64,000 nt of DNA from Actinomycetes bacterium (lineage in GTDB: Bacteria > Actinomycetota > Acidimicrobiia > Acidimicrobiales > Palsa-688), in assembly GCA_021788115.1 (NCBI GenBank), contig JAJYLA010000003.1:1-64000 (forward strand), written 5' to 3'. The position numbers were made by a program, and so were the translations under genes. Shown here in pieces: positions 37,928 to 46,513 of this stretch (position 1 is its first letter; each line of letters opens with the position of its first letter). A model generated the notes under the pieces. It searched no databases, was not told the origin of the DNA, and saw only the letters and a program-made list of their open reading frames with translations.

Positions 37928-38733
37928 GGCTTTTCTCCTAGCAGGGTTCGGGCCTCCACCGCGATCCCCTCGGCCCACGCGGCGATCGTGGGGGCAGACA
38001 GGGTGAACCGGCCCGCGCCGTTCTCGTTGGCGTAGGGCGTCGCCCGCAGCCGCAGGCGCCCGGAGGGGTCGACGAAGTACAGCAGGTCGTTGTGGCTGAC
38101 CGCCCCGGTGGAGCGCTGCACGTCGACCGTGATCCCGTACGCGCTCCACACGGCGTCGAGGCGGGGGAGCGGGCCGGTGAGGAAGTGCCAGGCGCCCAGC
38201 GTCGCCAGCGCCCCGGCCGCGGCGCGGGCGGACGAAGGGCTGGGGGCGAGGGGGTCGGTGTTGACCGCGACGAGCGCCACCCGGGGCGCGTCCGCGCCGA
38301 GGTCGCGGTACGCCGCCGCCAGTTCCGCTTCGAGGACCGGGCAGATGTCGTCACAGGGGGCGTCGAAGAAGGTGAGGACGACGACCCTGCCGCGCAGGCC
38401 GGCGGGCGACACGGCCCGGCCGCGCTGGTCGGTGAGGGAAAACGCCGGCGCGTCGGACGCCGGCGTGCGGGTGAGCTGCATGAGGGCCGAGAGGCTGGCG
38501 GGAAGCTGCGGCGAGGCGGCGGGGCTGCCGGCAGGGCCCCCGAAAAAGTGGTCCGCCACGGCGCCCCCGCCGCCCAGCAGGACGACGGCGCCGAGAAACC
38601 AGCCGACCACCCGCCGGGGGATCCTCGAGGGCCCCGCGGCAAAGGCGGCGGCGCGGTCGATCACGACCGCGCCGGGCGTGTCGCGGGCGGGCGGCGCCAC
38701 GCGGTGCTCCGGGGTGGTCGGTGCTAGGTCCAT
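37924..38733 (-). CDS. SCO1/SenC-family copper chaperone (copy 1)
   Basis: 269 residues with one membrane helix near 42-62 and an exported thioredoxin-fold domain. The copper-binding Cys pair is CDDIC (127-131) within LTFFDAPCDDICPVLEAEL, and the third ligand His is in VSHNDLLYFVD (near 212). SCO proteins deliver copper to the CuA site of oxidase subunit II. It is one of two SCO genes in this locus, 10 bp after the degenerate CtaG-like gene. Confidence 0.92.
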   Translation of the reverse strand: MDLAPTTPEHRVAPPARDTPGAVVIDRAAAFAAGPSRIPRRVVGWFLGAVVLLGGGGAVADHFFGGPAGSPAASPQLPASLSALMQLTRTPASDAPAFSLTDQRGRAVSPAGLRGRVVVLTFFDAPCDDICPVLEAELAAAYRDLGADAPRVALVAVNTDPLAPSPSSARAAAGALATLGAWHFLTGPLPRLDAVWSAYGITVDVQRSTGAVSHNDLLYFVDPSGRLRLRATPYANENGAGRFTLSAPTIAAWAEGIAVEARTLLGEKP

Positions 38734-38743
38734 CGTCGGGCGG

Positions 38744-39544
38744 CTACAGGGAGGGGCGCGGCGGCTCGACCCGCCGGCGTTCCTCGCGCACCAGCCGGTG
38801 CAGCTCGTGGTCGGCGTCTTCCTCGCTGCGCAGCCAGGCCAGGAGGTTCGAGAAGATCAGCGGGACGAAGCACGCCCCCGCGACCAGCCACATCACGCCC
38901 GCGGTGATCTGCTGGTCGGCGGCCACTCCGAGCCCGTGGCCGGGGGTGTGGCGGTACGCGGGGTACCAGTCGCCCGGCGACATCGCGATCATGTAGGCGA
39001 GGATCCAGACCGTCCACATGCTCACCGCGGCGATCGCCATGCGCAGGGGGCGGGCGGAGCGCGGCGCGAGCGGGGCCGACGCCACCATCTCCAGCCACAG
39101 GGCCGTGCCGGCGGCAGTCAGGCTGATCGCCTCGACGGCCAGGGGCCAGCCGCCGGCGTGGAGAGCGTCGACGGCGGCGGCGGTCCGCCAGGCCACCAGG
39201 CAGGCGAGGGCCGCGCCGACGATGGCGGCGCTTCGCAGCCGCTCGGGGTGGCGGCGGCGCGCCTCGGCGAGCGTGGCGGCGACGTTGCCCAGGCCGAGCG
39301 GTCGCCACGGCTCCGAGGCGACGAGCAGCCGGGGGGCCACCAGGGCGAGCACCAGGAACTGGAGCGCCTCCGCCCAGTCGGAGCGGCGCGCGCTGGTCCC
39401 GAAGGGGGGCGCCACCACGGCCGCCACAAGAGCGACCGCGCCGGCGGCGAGCGCCGCGCGGGCGCCCGGCCGCCAGGAAACGGCGGGCCTGCCGATCAGG
39501 ACTCCCGTTTGCGTACGAAGTACCCCACCAGGATGGCGGCGCAC
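38744..39544 (-). CDS. degenerate CtaG-like membrane protein
   Basis: About 266 residues with six or seven hydrophobic helices. It aligns with the CtaG at 43987-44940: WYPAYRHTPG against [10 protein letters not shown], followed by ADQQITAGVMWLVAG against [14 protein letters not shown]. The histidine-rich copper sites of the first copy are gone: HMIEH there is DWAEA here, and LMHGSFF is replaced by hydrophobic residues. It has probably become a structural or regulatory paralog. The start is unsure; GTG 39544 lies inside the preceding small gene, without a good ribosome site. Confidence 0.72.
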   Translation of the reverse strand: MRRHPGGVLRTQTGVLIGRPAVSWRPGARAALAAGAVALVAAVVAPPFGTSARRSDWAEALQFLVLALVAPRLLVASEPWRPLGLGNVAATLAEARRRHPERLRSAAIVGAALACLVAWRTAAAVDALHAGGWPLAVEAISLTAAGTALWLEMVASAPLAPRSARPLRMAIAAVSMWTVWILAYMIAMSPGDWYPAYRHTPGHGLGVAADQQITAGVMWLVAGACFVPLIFSNLLAWLRSEEDADHELHRLVREERRRVEPPRPSL

Positions 39545-39609
39545 AACGTGCCCAGGGGGATGGCGAAGGTCAGGACCTGGGCCCCAATGAATGCGTCGGA
39601 GGCGATCAT
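39496..39609 (-). CDS. 37-residue membrane peptide next to oxidase subunit III
   Basis: ATG 39609, preceded by GAGGA at 7 nt, opens a short frame encoding MIASDAFIGAQVLTFAIPL and continuing through a second half of one long hydrophobic helix to GYFVRKRES. One membrane helix with a basic cytosolic tail is the pattern of small accessory subunits of heme-copper oxidases. It lies 18 bp after the ctaE stop and overlaps the next gene. No family is recognisable. Confidence 0.65.
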   Translation of the reverse strand: MIASDAFIGAQVLTFAIPLGTLCAAILVGYFVRKRES

Positions 39610-39627
39610 CACGTCTTCCTCAGTACC

Positions 39628-40290
39628 TCAGAAAATGTAGAACAGGAGCCAGAAGAACGCCGCGACCGCCGCCGTGAAGCCCCAGAAGAGCGTGCAGCCC
39701 TCGGCGTTGGCCCGGAAGAGCCGCTCGGCCGAAAGCGCCGCGGGGGTCGCCCCCTCCTCCACCAGGGCCCGGCGCAGGCGGAGGCCCCGGGCGAGCAGGG
39801 TCTCGATCCAGTAGGTCGCGCCGAGGACCAGGGCGATGTTCATGGCCGCCCACCCGATGAAACACGACGCGTACCCGCTCGAGCCGGGGAAGAAGCGCAG
39901 GCGGGTCAACTCCCAGATTTGCAGGGCCACGACGAGAAGCCCCGTCGCGACGACCGTCCACCCGGCGACCTGCCAGTCGGCCCGCAGGCCCCGGCGGAGC
40001 CGCACGTTGCCGAGCAGCGCAAGAGCGCCGGCGGCGATCGTCAGGGCGACGATCGACGTGCCGATGTCGGTCGGTGCGGTGACGCCGTGGGGCCGCCAGG
40101 ACTGGTCGTTGTTGGCGGACCGCAGATAGAAGTAGGCGAACGCGAGCCCTGCGAACGCGAAGGCGACGATGCCGATGGCGAGCCGTGTGCCGGTCCACAC
40201 GGAGCCCTCGGCGGCGCGCAGCTCGTATTCGGCCTCCTCGGGCGACTCGATCAGACCGGGGATGCCCGGGGCCGGGTTGATGGCGCTCAT
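39628..40290 (-). CDS. ctaE: cytochrome c oxidase subunit III
   Basis: 220 residues with five membrane helices after a ~35-residue cytosolic start. Subunit III features include AYFYLRSANNDQSW at the end of helix 1, YASCFIGWAAMNIALVLGA, and the C-terminal CTLFWGFTAAVAAFFWLLFY. Subunit III stabilises the catalytic core. ATG 40290 has GAGGTG 6 nt upstream and lies 5 bp after the ctaD stop. It is divergent relative to textbook CtaE, in line with the divergent subunit I. Confidence 0.9.
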   Translation of the reverse strand: MSAINPAPGIPGLIESPEEAEYELRAAEGSVWTGTRLAIGIVAFAFAGLAFAYFYLRSANNDQSWRPHGVTAPTDIGTSIVALTIAAGALALLGNVRLRRGLRADWQVAGWTVVATGLLVVALQIWELTRLRFFPGSSGYASCFIGWAAMNIALVLGATYWIETLLARGLRLRRALVEEGATPAALSAERLFRANAEGCTLFWGFTAAVAAFFWLLFYIF

Positions 40291-40295
40291 GTCGG

Positions 40296-42284
40296 TCACC
40301 TCGGGTCGAGCCCGGTCGAGGGGTCTGCTGTGGCTCCGGCGACGGCCATCGCCAGCCCGGCGCCGAGGTCGGCGACGGGGGCGGGCTCGGGATCGCCGTA
40401 GTGGTAGGGGTCGTTGAGGACGACGGGGATCCGCTCGAAGTTGAAATACGGCACCGGCGTGGGCGTCTGCCACTCGAGGCCGTTGGACGCCCAGGGGTTG
40501 GCCGGCGCGGTGCGGGGGTTGATGACCATCGTCCACACCACGTTGCCGACGAAGATCAGGAACGAGGCGCCGAGAAGGAACGCTCCGGTGGAGGAGATGT
40601 CGTTCCACACCTGGAGGTTGGCGGCGTACTCGAACACCCGCCGCGGCTGGCCGAGCAGCCCGACGATGAAGAGCGGGAAGAACGTCAGGTTGAAGAACAC
40701 GAACATCGTCCAGAAGTGGATCTTCCCCCACTTCTGGTCGAGCATCCTGCCCGTCATCTTCGGCGTCCAGTAGTAGATGCCGCCGAAGAGGGCGAAGATG
40801 AGCCCGCCCATGATCGTGTAGTGGAAGTGGGCCATCACAAAGAAGCTCCCGTGCACGGTGACGTTCACCGGGACGTCCGACAGGAACACGCCGGTGACGC
40901 CGCCGATCAGGAAGTTGAAGTACATCCCGAGCGCGAACAGCATCGGCACCTCCATGCGGATCCGCGCCTTGTACAGGGTGCCCAGGCCCACCAGGAAGAT
41001 GAACCCGGTGGGGATCGAGATCAGCTCGGTCGTGAGCATGAACAGCGGCCGCATGTCCGGGTTGATGCCGCTCTGGAAGAGGTGGTGCTGCCAGACGAAG
41101 AACGACAGCAGCGCCACCCCGAGCATCCCGGCGGCCGCCACGCGGTAACCGAAGAGGGGTTTGCGGGTGAAAACCGGGAGCATCTCCGCGACGATCCCGA
41201 AGCCGGGCAGCGCCATGATGTAGACCTCGGGGTGGCCGAAGAACCAGAACAGGTTCTGCCAGAGGAACTGGCTCCCCCCGTGCTCGGTCACGTAGAACGC
41301 CGTCTGCGCCGTGCGGTCGAGTACCCCGAAGAGGCCGGCGGCGACCAGGGTCGGCGTCGCCAGTGTCAGGAGGGCGGCCGTGGCGAGCATAGACCACACG
41401 AAGACGGGGACCCTGTTCCAGGTCATGCCCGGCGCCCGGAAGTGGATGATGGTGACCGCCAGGTTGAACCCGGCGAGGATCATGCCGATGCCGATCACGC
41501 CGAAGCCGACGAGGTAGGAGTCCATCCCTCCCGCCGACTGGGTCTGGAGGGGGGCGTAGCCGGTCCACCCCGTAGGGAAACCGCCGAGCGGCAGGGCCGT
41601 GAGGATCACCAGGTAGCCGGCGGCGAAGAACCAGTACGAGGCGGCCTCGACCCGGGGGAACGCCGTGCGGCGGCTGCCGATCATCAGCGGGACGAGATAG
41701 TTGCCGAGGGGCCCGACGACGGCGGAGGACGCCATCATCATCATCATCGTCCCGTGCTCGCCGACGACGGCGATGTAGATGTCCGGGCCGAAGAAGTGGT
41801 TGGCCGGCGTCAGCAGCTCCGTCCGGATCGCCATGGCCAGGAGGCCGGCGGTGAAGAAGAACACGAGGACGGTGACCAGGTACTGCATGCCGACCACCTT
41901 GTGGTCGGTGGAGTACTTGAAGTAGCGCATCCACCCCTGCTGGGGCTCGGGCGTGACCGGCTCGCGCCCCACCAGTTTGGCCAGCGGGTAGTTGAGGGCC
42001 CCGATGCCGGCCAGCCAGCCGACCACCCCGAAGGCGAGGCCGAGCACGACGGCGGTGTCGTTGAGCCCGCTCGCCCCCGCGGTGTTCGGGTACGCGCTCG
42101 CGATCTGGTTGCCGAGCCAGTGGCCGACGGCGTAGCCGGCGACCGCGCCGACGACGGCGGTGCCGAGGTGCTGGCCCAGCCACGCCGGCCTGCTGGTCGG
42201 CCGCCGTGTGGGCCCGGGTCGCGTCACGCCGACGTCCCCGACGGGCTCGCCGGCCGCCGGCCGGCGACCGCTGTCGATCGTCAT
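40296..42284 (-). CDS. ctaD: divergent heme-copper oxidase subunit I
   Basis: 662 residues. Two extra helices (about 39-58 and 77-98) precede the usual start STDHKVVGMQYL. Heme a ligands are His177 (GEHGTMM) and His488; the CuB ligands are His351 (GHPEVYI), His400 and His401 (WQHHLF); cross-link Tyr355 and heme a3 His486 (AHFHY) are all present, and the E of HPEVY is kept. Missing against Paracoccus-type CtaD: the D-channel Asp (IGSRRTAFPR, Arg206), the paired Asn after FPR (Glu213, Ala214), the K-channel Lys (IPTGFIF, Ile429) and the Mg-site Asp (HG at 478-479). So it should reduce oxygen but take up protons by an altered route. Confidence 0.95.
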   Translation of the reverse strand: MTIDSGRRPAAGEPVGDVGVTRPGPTRRPTSRPAWLGQHLGTAVVGAVAGYAVGHWLGNQIASAYPNTAGASGLNDTAVVLGLAFGVVGWLAGIGALNYPLAKLVGREPVTPEPQQGWMRYFKYSTDHKVVGMQYLVTVLVFFFTAGLLAMAIRTELLTPANHFFGPDIYIAVVGEHGTMMMMMASSAVVGPLGNYLVPLMIGSRRTAFPRVEAASYWFFAAGYLVILTALPLGGFPTGWTGYAPLQTQSAGGMDSYLVGFGVIGIGMILAGFNLAVTIIHFRAPGMTWNRVPVFVWSMLATAALLTLATPTLVAAGLFGVLDRTAQTAFYVTEHGGSQFLWQNLFWFFGHPEVYIMALPGFGIVAEMLPVFTRKPLFGYRVAAAGMLGVALLSFFVWQHHLFQSGINPDMRPLFMLTTELISIPTGFIFLVGLGTLYKARIRMEVPMLFALGMYFNFLIGGVTGVFLSDVPVNVTVHGSFFVMAHFHYTIMGGLIFALFGGIYYWTPKMTGRMLDQKWGKIHFWTMFVFFNLTFFPLFIVGLLGQPRRVFEYAANLQVWNDISSTGAFLLGASFLIFVGNVVWTMVINPRTAPANPWASNGLEWQTPTPVPYFNFERIPVVLNDPYHYGDPEPAPVADLGAGLAMAVAGATADPSTGLDPR

Positions 42285-42327
42285 GGTTGCCGTCCACCTT
42301 CCTGCATCTGTGCGCACGTGGTTGCGG

Positions 42328-43248
42328 TCATGAGGTCACCTTCTGTGCCCCGTACATCTCGACCTTGTTGTAGGGATCGCGGTTGTCCGGGTAGAAGCCG
42401 CCGTCGGCGCCGTTGGCGTCGGGCGTGTAGGTCCACGCGAACGGCGGGAGCAGCTTGGTGGTGGCCGCGAGGGTCTGTTCCTGCGTCGTCGCCCAGCTCT
42501 GGAAGGCGGCCGCCGACTCGATGTGGCCGGTGTTGTACATGGCCCCGTGCCAGATGCCGCACAGCTCGTCGCAGCGGACCATGAACCGCCCGAGCTGGCT
42601 GCCCGTCGAGGTGTAGGCCACGTCGTCCTGTCCGGGGTTGGCGTCGGCCTTGACGCCGAGCTGGTAGGCCCAGAAGTCGTGGATGACGTCGAGGGACGTG
42701 ACGTGGAAGGCGACGTTCGTGTCGGCGGGCAGGACCAGGTTGCGCGTCTCGAAGCCACCGTAGGTGGGGTAGCGGTAGGTGAACATCCACTGCTGGGCGA
42801 TCACCTGGACCGGGAGGATCTGCTTCGAAGCCGGCGACCAGATCGGGTTCGGGCCCTCCCCTCCGCCGGCACCCGCGGGCACCACGAGCTCGTAGGTTCC
42901 GAAAACGAACAGACCGAGCACGATCACGGTGCTCACCGAGATCCACCCGGTCTGCAGTCCGAGGTGGCCGCGGGAGTAGGGTCCCGCGACCGGCTCGGGG
43001 CCGCCGCGCGAGGCACGCCACGTCCAGATGGCGTAGCCGAGATACACCCACACGGCGATCACGACCGGCAGGGCGATGATGAAGAGCACGTTGAAGTCGA
43101 ACTGGGCACCGTTGGCGCTCGAGGTCATCTTCCCGGGCGGGATGTGCGGTCCGGCGAGGAAGTAGAACAGCGGGTCGGTCACCGCGGAGAGCACGAACCA
43201 CACGGCGACCATCCGCCGGAAATGGCGGGGGGCGGGGGCGTCGGGCAT
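42328..43248 (-). CDS. ctaC: cytochrome c oxidase subunit II
   Basis: 306 residues. Two membrane helices (about 53-72 and 102-121) precede an exported cupredoxin domain carrying the dinuclear CuA site: His190 (LDVIHDFWAYQLGVK), Cys226, Glu228, Cys230, His234 and Met237 in RCDELCGIWHGAM. The electron-entry Trp region reads QQWMFTYRYP. All ligands are present, so electron acceptance should be normal. There is no fused cytochrome c domain. ATG 43248 overlaps the cupredoxin gene stop (TGATG); ctaD follows after 43 bp. Confidence 0.95.
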   Translation of the reverse strand: MPDAPAPRHFRRMVAVWFVLSAVTDPLFYFLAGPHIPPGKMTSSANGAQFDFNVLFIIALPVVIAVWVYLGYAIWTWRASRGGPEPVAGPYSRGHLGLQTGWISVSTVIVLGLFVFGTYELVVPAGAGGGEGPNPIWSPASKQILPVQVIAQQWMFTYRYPTYGGFETRNLVLPADTNVAFHVTSLDVIHDFWAYQLGVKADANPGQDDVAYTSTGSQLGRFMVRCDELCGIWHGAMYNTGHIESAAAFQSWATTQEQTLAATTKLLPPFAWTYTPDANGADGGFYPDNRDPYNKVEMYGAQKVTS

Positions 43249-43925
43249 CAGGCGACCACCTTCAGGAATCCGTCCATGTAGCCGATCGTCTGCATCGGCC
43301 CCCCGGTCCCGTCGAGCCAGCCGAGCCCGCAGGGGAGGAAGCACTGCCACGGGTACTGGCCGACGCCGGGGGTGACGAAGGAGAACCGGACCGTGTTGTG
43401 GTCGTAGTTGGCGGTGCAGGGGGCGGCGCTGCAGGGGTTCTTGGCATTGTGGGAGATGCCCACCAGCGGCACGTTGATTCCGAGGGTCGGCACCGTGAAC
43501 GTGTGGCCGACCCCGTTGCCGCTGTTGGCGTCGACCAGGTCGGTGGTCTTGCCGTCGAGTGTCATGTCCCCTCCCGCCGTGCCGGTCACGCGGCCGAGCA
43601 GCTGATTGCGCAGCGGGCTTCCCGAGTCGTACTGGTAGATCGTCACATTGATCCGGGTGTGGGCGGGCAGGTCCCACAGCGTGCTGTGCACCCACTTGCC
43701 GTCCGGCGCCTGCACGAGGTACGACACCCAGCTCGGGTGCGCGCCGAACCCGATGCTGCCGACGGTCTGCACCGACAGGTCGACCGGCTGCCCGGCCTGA
43801 TGGCGCGAGGCGAAGTCGATCGTCGGCGGGGCTGAGCGCAGGAACGCCATCGCCGTGCCGACGACCAGGCCCGCAACGGCGGCGAGCAGGGCCAGCACGA
43901 CAGCAATCCTGCTGGATCGACTCAT
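43248..43925 (-). CDS. membrane-anchored cupredoxin-like protein
   Basis: 225 residues: an N-terminal membrane anchor (about 8-28) and an exported beta-rich domain. The C-terminal half has a cupredoxin pattern: His141 (GVGHTFTVPTLGINVPL), Cys195 and Cys199 (YPWQCFLPCGLG), Met211 and Met217. Cys-x3-Cys resembles CuA, but the following His is absent, so a mononuclear or otherwise modified copper site is more likely. It is the first gene of the oxidase operon and is coupled to ctaC by TGATG. It could be the electron donor to CuA or a copper carrier. A GGGGGA box precedes the ATG at 8 nt. Confidence 0.78.
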   Translation of the reverse strand: MSRSSRIAVVLALLAAVAGLVVGTAMAFLRSAPPTIDFASRHQAGQPVDLSVQTVGSIGFGAHPSWVSYLVQAPDGKWVHSTLWDLPAHTRINVTIYQYDSGSPLRNQLLGRVTGTAGGDMTLDGKTTDLVDANSGNGVGHTFTVPTLGINVPLVGISHNAKNPCSAAPCTANYDHNTVRFSFVTPGVGQYPWQCFLPCGLGWLDGTGGPMQTIGYMDGFLKVVA

Positions 43926-43957
43926 GCGAATATTCCCCCCGTGATTTATGTCTAACG

Positions 43958-43973
43958 ATCGGTCGGCACCGAT
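43958..43973. promoter_or_regulatory. inverted repeat upstream of the oxidase operon
   Basis: ATCGGT-CGGC-ACCGAT is a perfect 6-bp inverted repeat with a 4-bp centre, 33 bp upstream of the cupredoxin ATG and beside an A/T-rich stretch (43940-43956) likely to hold the promoter. A dimeric repressor or activator site is plausible. Confidence 0.4.
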
Positions 43974-43986
43974 TGGTGCGCTGAGA

Positions 43987-44940
43987 TTACGGATAAGTGG
44001 AGTGGCCGTCAAGCGCTGACGCGGCAGGCCGGGAAACGTCAGGGAACGCGGGGGGCGACCCCGCCGCCGAGGCGCCGTCCAGGACGCCGAGCCAGCGGTC
44101 GATCGCCGTGGAGAGGTTCCCGTGCTCGCTGATCGCGCGGCGGATCACCCCGCTCAGGGCCGGCACCGCCCAGAAGTCCCCGCAGATCCACAGGACCCCG
44201 GCTCCGAGCTGCTGGTCGGCGAAGGGACTGAGCGTCACGCCCGGGTGGTGGGCGTAGACGCTGTACCACGCGCTGTGGCTGAAGATGCTCATGGACATGG
44301 CCATCACGAACATGATCACGTTGGTCGCGATGAGCGAGACCCCCTGGCCGACGGCCGTCAGCCGCGGAGCGAACGGCGGCGACCCGGCGATCTGCATCCA
44401 GAAGAGGATGCCGACGGTGAAGAAGCTGCCGTGCATCAGCCACACGTGCACGGCCTGGTTCCTCTCCCCGAGGTCGAACAGCGCCGGCACGTGCCAGAGG
44501 ATCATCGCCGCGTTGAGGGCAACGAACCCCGTCCACGGCGCCAGAGCGCAGCGCACGGCCGCGCGCAGGGGACGGGCCCACCCTCCGAGGCACACGGCCC
44601 GCAGGGCGCGCCGGCGCACGGCGACGGGCGCAGCGAACACCAGCGGAATCCACGGGGCGCCGAGGACCACCAGCGCCGGGGCGAGGAACATGATGAGGAC
44701 GTGCTCGATCATGTGGACGTAGAAGTATCGGTACGCCCAGTAGTCGATCGGGGAGGCGACGGCCACGGCGAGCAGCAGCAGGCCGCCGTAGAAGGCGAAG
44801 GAGCGGCGTCGCCGGCTGCGCGACCGCTCGGCGGACGAGCGCCGGCGGAGCCGGCTGAGGCCGACCTCGTGGGCGACGACCAGGGCGACGGCGATCGCCA
44901 CGAATGGGTCGAAGGACCAATGGCCGGTCAGATAGCGCAT
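43987..44940 (-). CDS. ctaG: CtaG-family cytochrome c oxidase assembly protein
   Basis: 317 residues with about seven membrane helices. The caa3-type CtaG signature His are present: His76 and His80 ([17 protein letters not shown]), His150 (ILWHVPAL), His165 and His170 ([11 protein letters not shown]), and the HH of YAHHPG. Proteins of this family are required for oxidase maturation, probably copper insertion into subunit I. It lies 16 bp after the second SCO gene, which precedes it in transcription order. It is the intact counterpart of the degenerate copy at 38744-39544. Confidence 0.9.
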   Translation of the reverse strand: MRYLTGHWSFDPFVAIAVALVVAHEVGLSRLRRRSSAERSRSRRRRSFAFYGGLLLLAVAVASPIDYWAYRYFYVHMIEHVLIMFLAPALVVLGAPWIPLVFAAPVAVRRRALRAVCLGGWARPLRAAVRCALAPWTGFVALNAAMILWHVPALFDLGERNQAVHVWLMHGSFFTVGILFWMQIAGSPPFAPRLTAVGQGVSLIATNVIMFVMAMSMSIFSHSAWYSVYAHHPGVTLSPFADQQLGAGVLWICGDFWAVPALSGVIRRAISEHGNLSTAIDRWLGVLDGASAAGSPPAFPDVSRPAASALDGHSTYP

Positions 44941-44956
44941 CGAGCGTCGCCGGAGC

Positions 44957-45727
44957 TCAGGACAGTCCCCCCGAGACCGCCGCGATCCCGCGGCCCCAAG
45001 CCGTTATCTGCGATGGCGGCAGGTACGACGCGCCGCTCTTGGTGTGATCGACCATCGGGGCGGCGACGAAGCGTTCCTGGCCCCGGGCGTCGATGAAGTA
45101 CACGATCGACGCGTGGATGATGTCGGCGTCGGGGCTCGGGGCGGATACCCCGATGCCGTAGTCGTGCCAGGCAGCCCGCAGGGCCGGGACCGGCCCGGTG
45201 AGGAAGTGCCAGTCGGGGATGATGCCGAGCCCCTGCTCGCGGGAGTACGAGGCCATGTCCGCGGTCGTGCGGAAGTACTGGTTGACGTTGATGGCGACGA
45301 ACACGGTCCCGGGGGCCTTCGGGCCGAGGTCCCTGTACGCGTCGACGAACTCCTGGGACACGATCGGGCAGATGTCGGTGCAGTGGGGGTCCATGAACTC
45401 GAGCACCACCGCGTGCCCCCGCAGGCTCGACAGCGACACCGTCGCACCGTGCTGATCGACGAGGGTGAAGCCGGGAGCGGGTTTCGTCGGCACCGGGGAG
45501 AGGCCCATCAGGTCCGCGGTGCTGGTGGGCACCGCGGCGGGGATGCCCGACGCCCGCAGGAGCGGAGCGTGCGGGTGCTTCGGCCTCGCGACGGCGTAGC
45601 CGAGCGCTCCCATCACCACCACCACCGCCGCCAGGAAGGCCATCCACCCCGGGCCCCGGCGCCGGCGGGGGGAGCCCCGGTCGGCGGGGGGGGCGGCGCC
45701 GGAAGGGCGCGTCCCAGCCTCGTCCAT
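44957..45727 (-). CDS. SCO1/SenC-family copper chaperone (copy 2)
   Basis: 256 residues: one membrane helix (about 28-46), then an exported thioredoxin fold. The copper Cys pair is CTDIC (116-120) within [19 protein letters not shown]; the distal His is in [11 protein letters not shown]. Both SCO copies keep a full ligand set, so one may serve CuA and the other thiol reduction or CuB. ATG 45727 is the chosen start; in-frame GTGs 6 to 10 codons upstream are possible, as a GAGGTG box lies there. A TATCAT -10-like box is at 45778-45783. Confidence 0.9.
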   Translation of the reverse strand: MDEAGTRPSGAAPPADRGSPRRRRGPGWMAFLAAVVVVMGALGYAVARPKHPHAPLLRASGIPAAVPTSTADLMGLSPVPTKPAPGFTLVDQHGATVSLSSLRGHAVVLEFMDPHCTDICPIVSQEFVDAYRDLGPKAPGTVFVAINVNQYFRTTADMASYSREQGLGIIPDWHFLTGPVPALRAAWHDYGIGVSAPSPDADIIHASIVYFIDARGQERFVAAPMVDHTKSGASYLPPSQITAWGRGIAAVSGGLS

Positions 45728-45804
45728 ACCCGCGCGGATCACCTCAACCGACACCCCCCGTGTGGTCACTGCGATGCATGATATCCGGCGCCGGCGCCGA
45801 CCGC

Positions 45805-46410
45805 CTATCCGCTCACCGCCTTGGACCCGAACGCCTCGGTCATGGCAGCCCGAAGCGTCGCGGCGTCGAGCTGGCCGATGTGCTCCCCGAGCAGGGTGCC
45901 CTGCGCGGAGACGAACACGGTGACCGGGAGCCCGGGCAGCCCGTACTCGGTGACGACCTTGCCGTGCAGGTCGGGGAGCGACAGGAGCGGGTAGGTGACG
46001 TGCTTGCGCGACGCGAACGCCAGGGCGGCCCCCCGGGTGTCCCCGGTGTCCACGCCGACGAACTGGACCGCGCCGTGTGCGGCCCGGTAGGCCGACTCGA
46101 GCACGGGGGTCTCCGACTGGCACGGGAAGCACCACGACGCCCAGAAGTTGAGGACCAGGTCGCGGCCACGGAAGTCCGAGAGGGAGACCGTGCGCGACGG
46201 CGTGCGCAGGTCCGCCAGCGAGAAAGCCGGCGCGGGACCGCCCGTGCGGTCCGCCAGGGCCCCCGAAACGTTCGAGCGCGGGCTCGAGCCCGGCGAGCTG
46301 AGGACGGCGCCCGCCACGGCCCCGGCGGCGAGCGCCGCCGCGGCGGCCGCCACTGCGATCCACACGCGGCGCCGTGTGCGCGCGGGCGGGGGCGGTCCAT
46401 CGGGCGTCAT
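45805..46410 (-). CDS. TlpA/ResA-like membrane-anchored thioredoxin
   Basis: 201 residues: one membrane helix (about 14-38) and an exported thioredoxin domain with active site WCFPC (Cys near 92 and 95) in FWASWCFPCQSETPVLE, and the cis-Pro region GLPGLPVTVFV. Such proteins reduce the Cys of SCO/CuA or of apocytochromes outside the membrane. ATG 46410 follows a GGGAGG box by 3-4 nt; the longer frame to 46530 would run over the ctaB promoter. It sits at the head of the assembly genes, divergent from ctaB. Confidence 0.88.
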   Translation of the reverse strand: MTPDGPPPPARTRRRVWIAVAAAAAALAAGAVAGAVLSSPGSSPRSNVSGALADRTGGPAPAFSLADLRTPSRTVSLSDFRGRDLVLNFWASWCFPCQSETPVLESAYRAAHGAVQFVGVDTGDTRGAALAFASRKHVTYPLLSLPDLHGKVVTEYGLPGLPVTVFVSAQGTLLGEHIGQLDAATLRAAMTEAFGSKAVSG

Positions 46411-46513
46411 GTGCCTCCCGATACAAACACACGGGACCGGCCCGGGCACGTCATGGGACCGGGAACCAAAGGGGACCGCGCGAGAACCAGTTGTCGATGC
46501 GCGGGTCGCGCCG

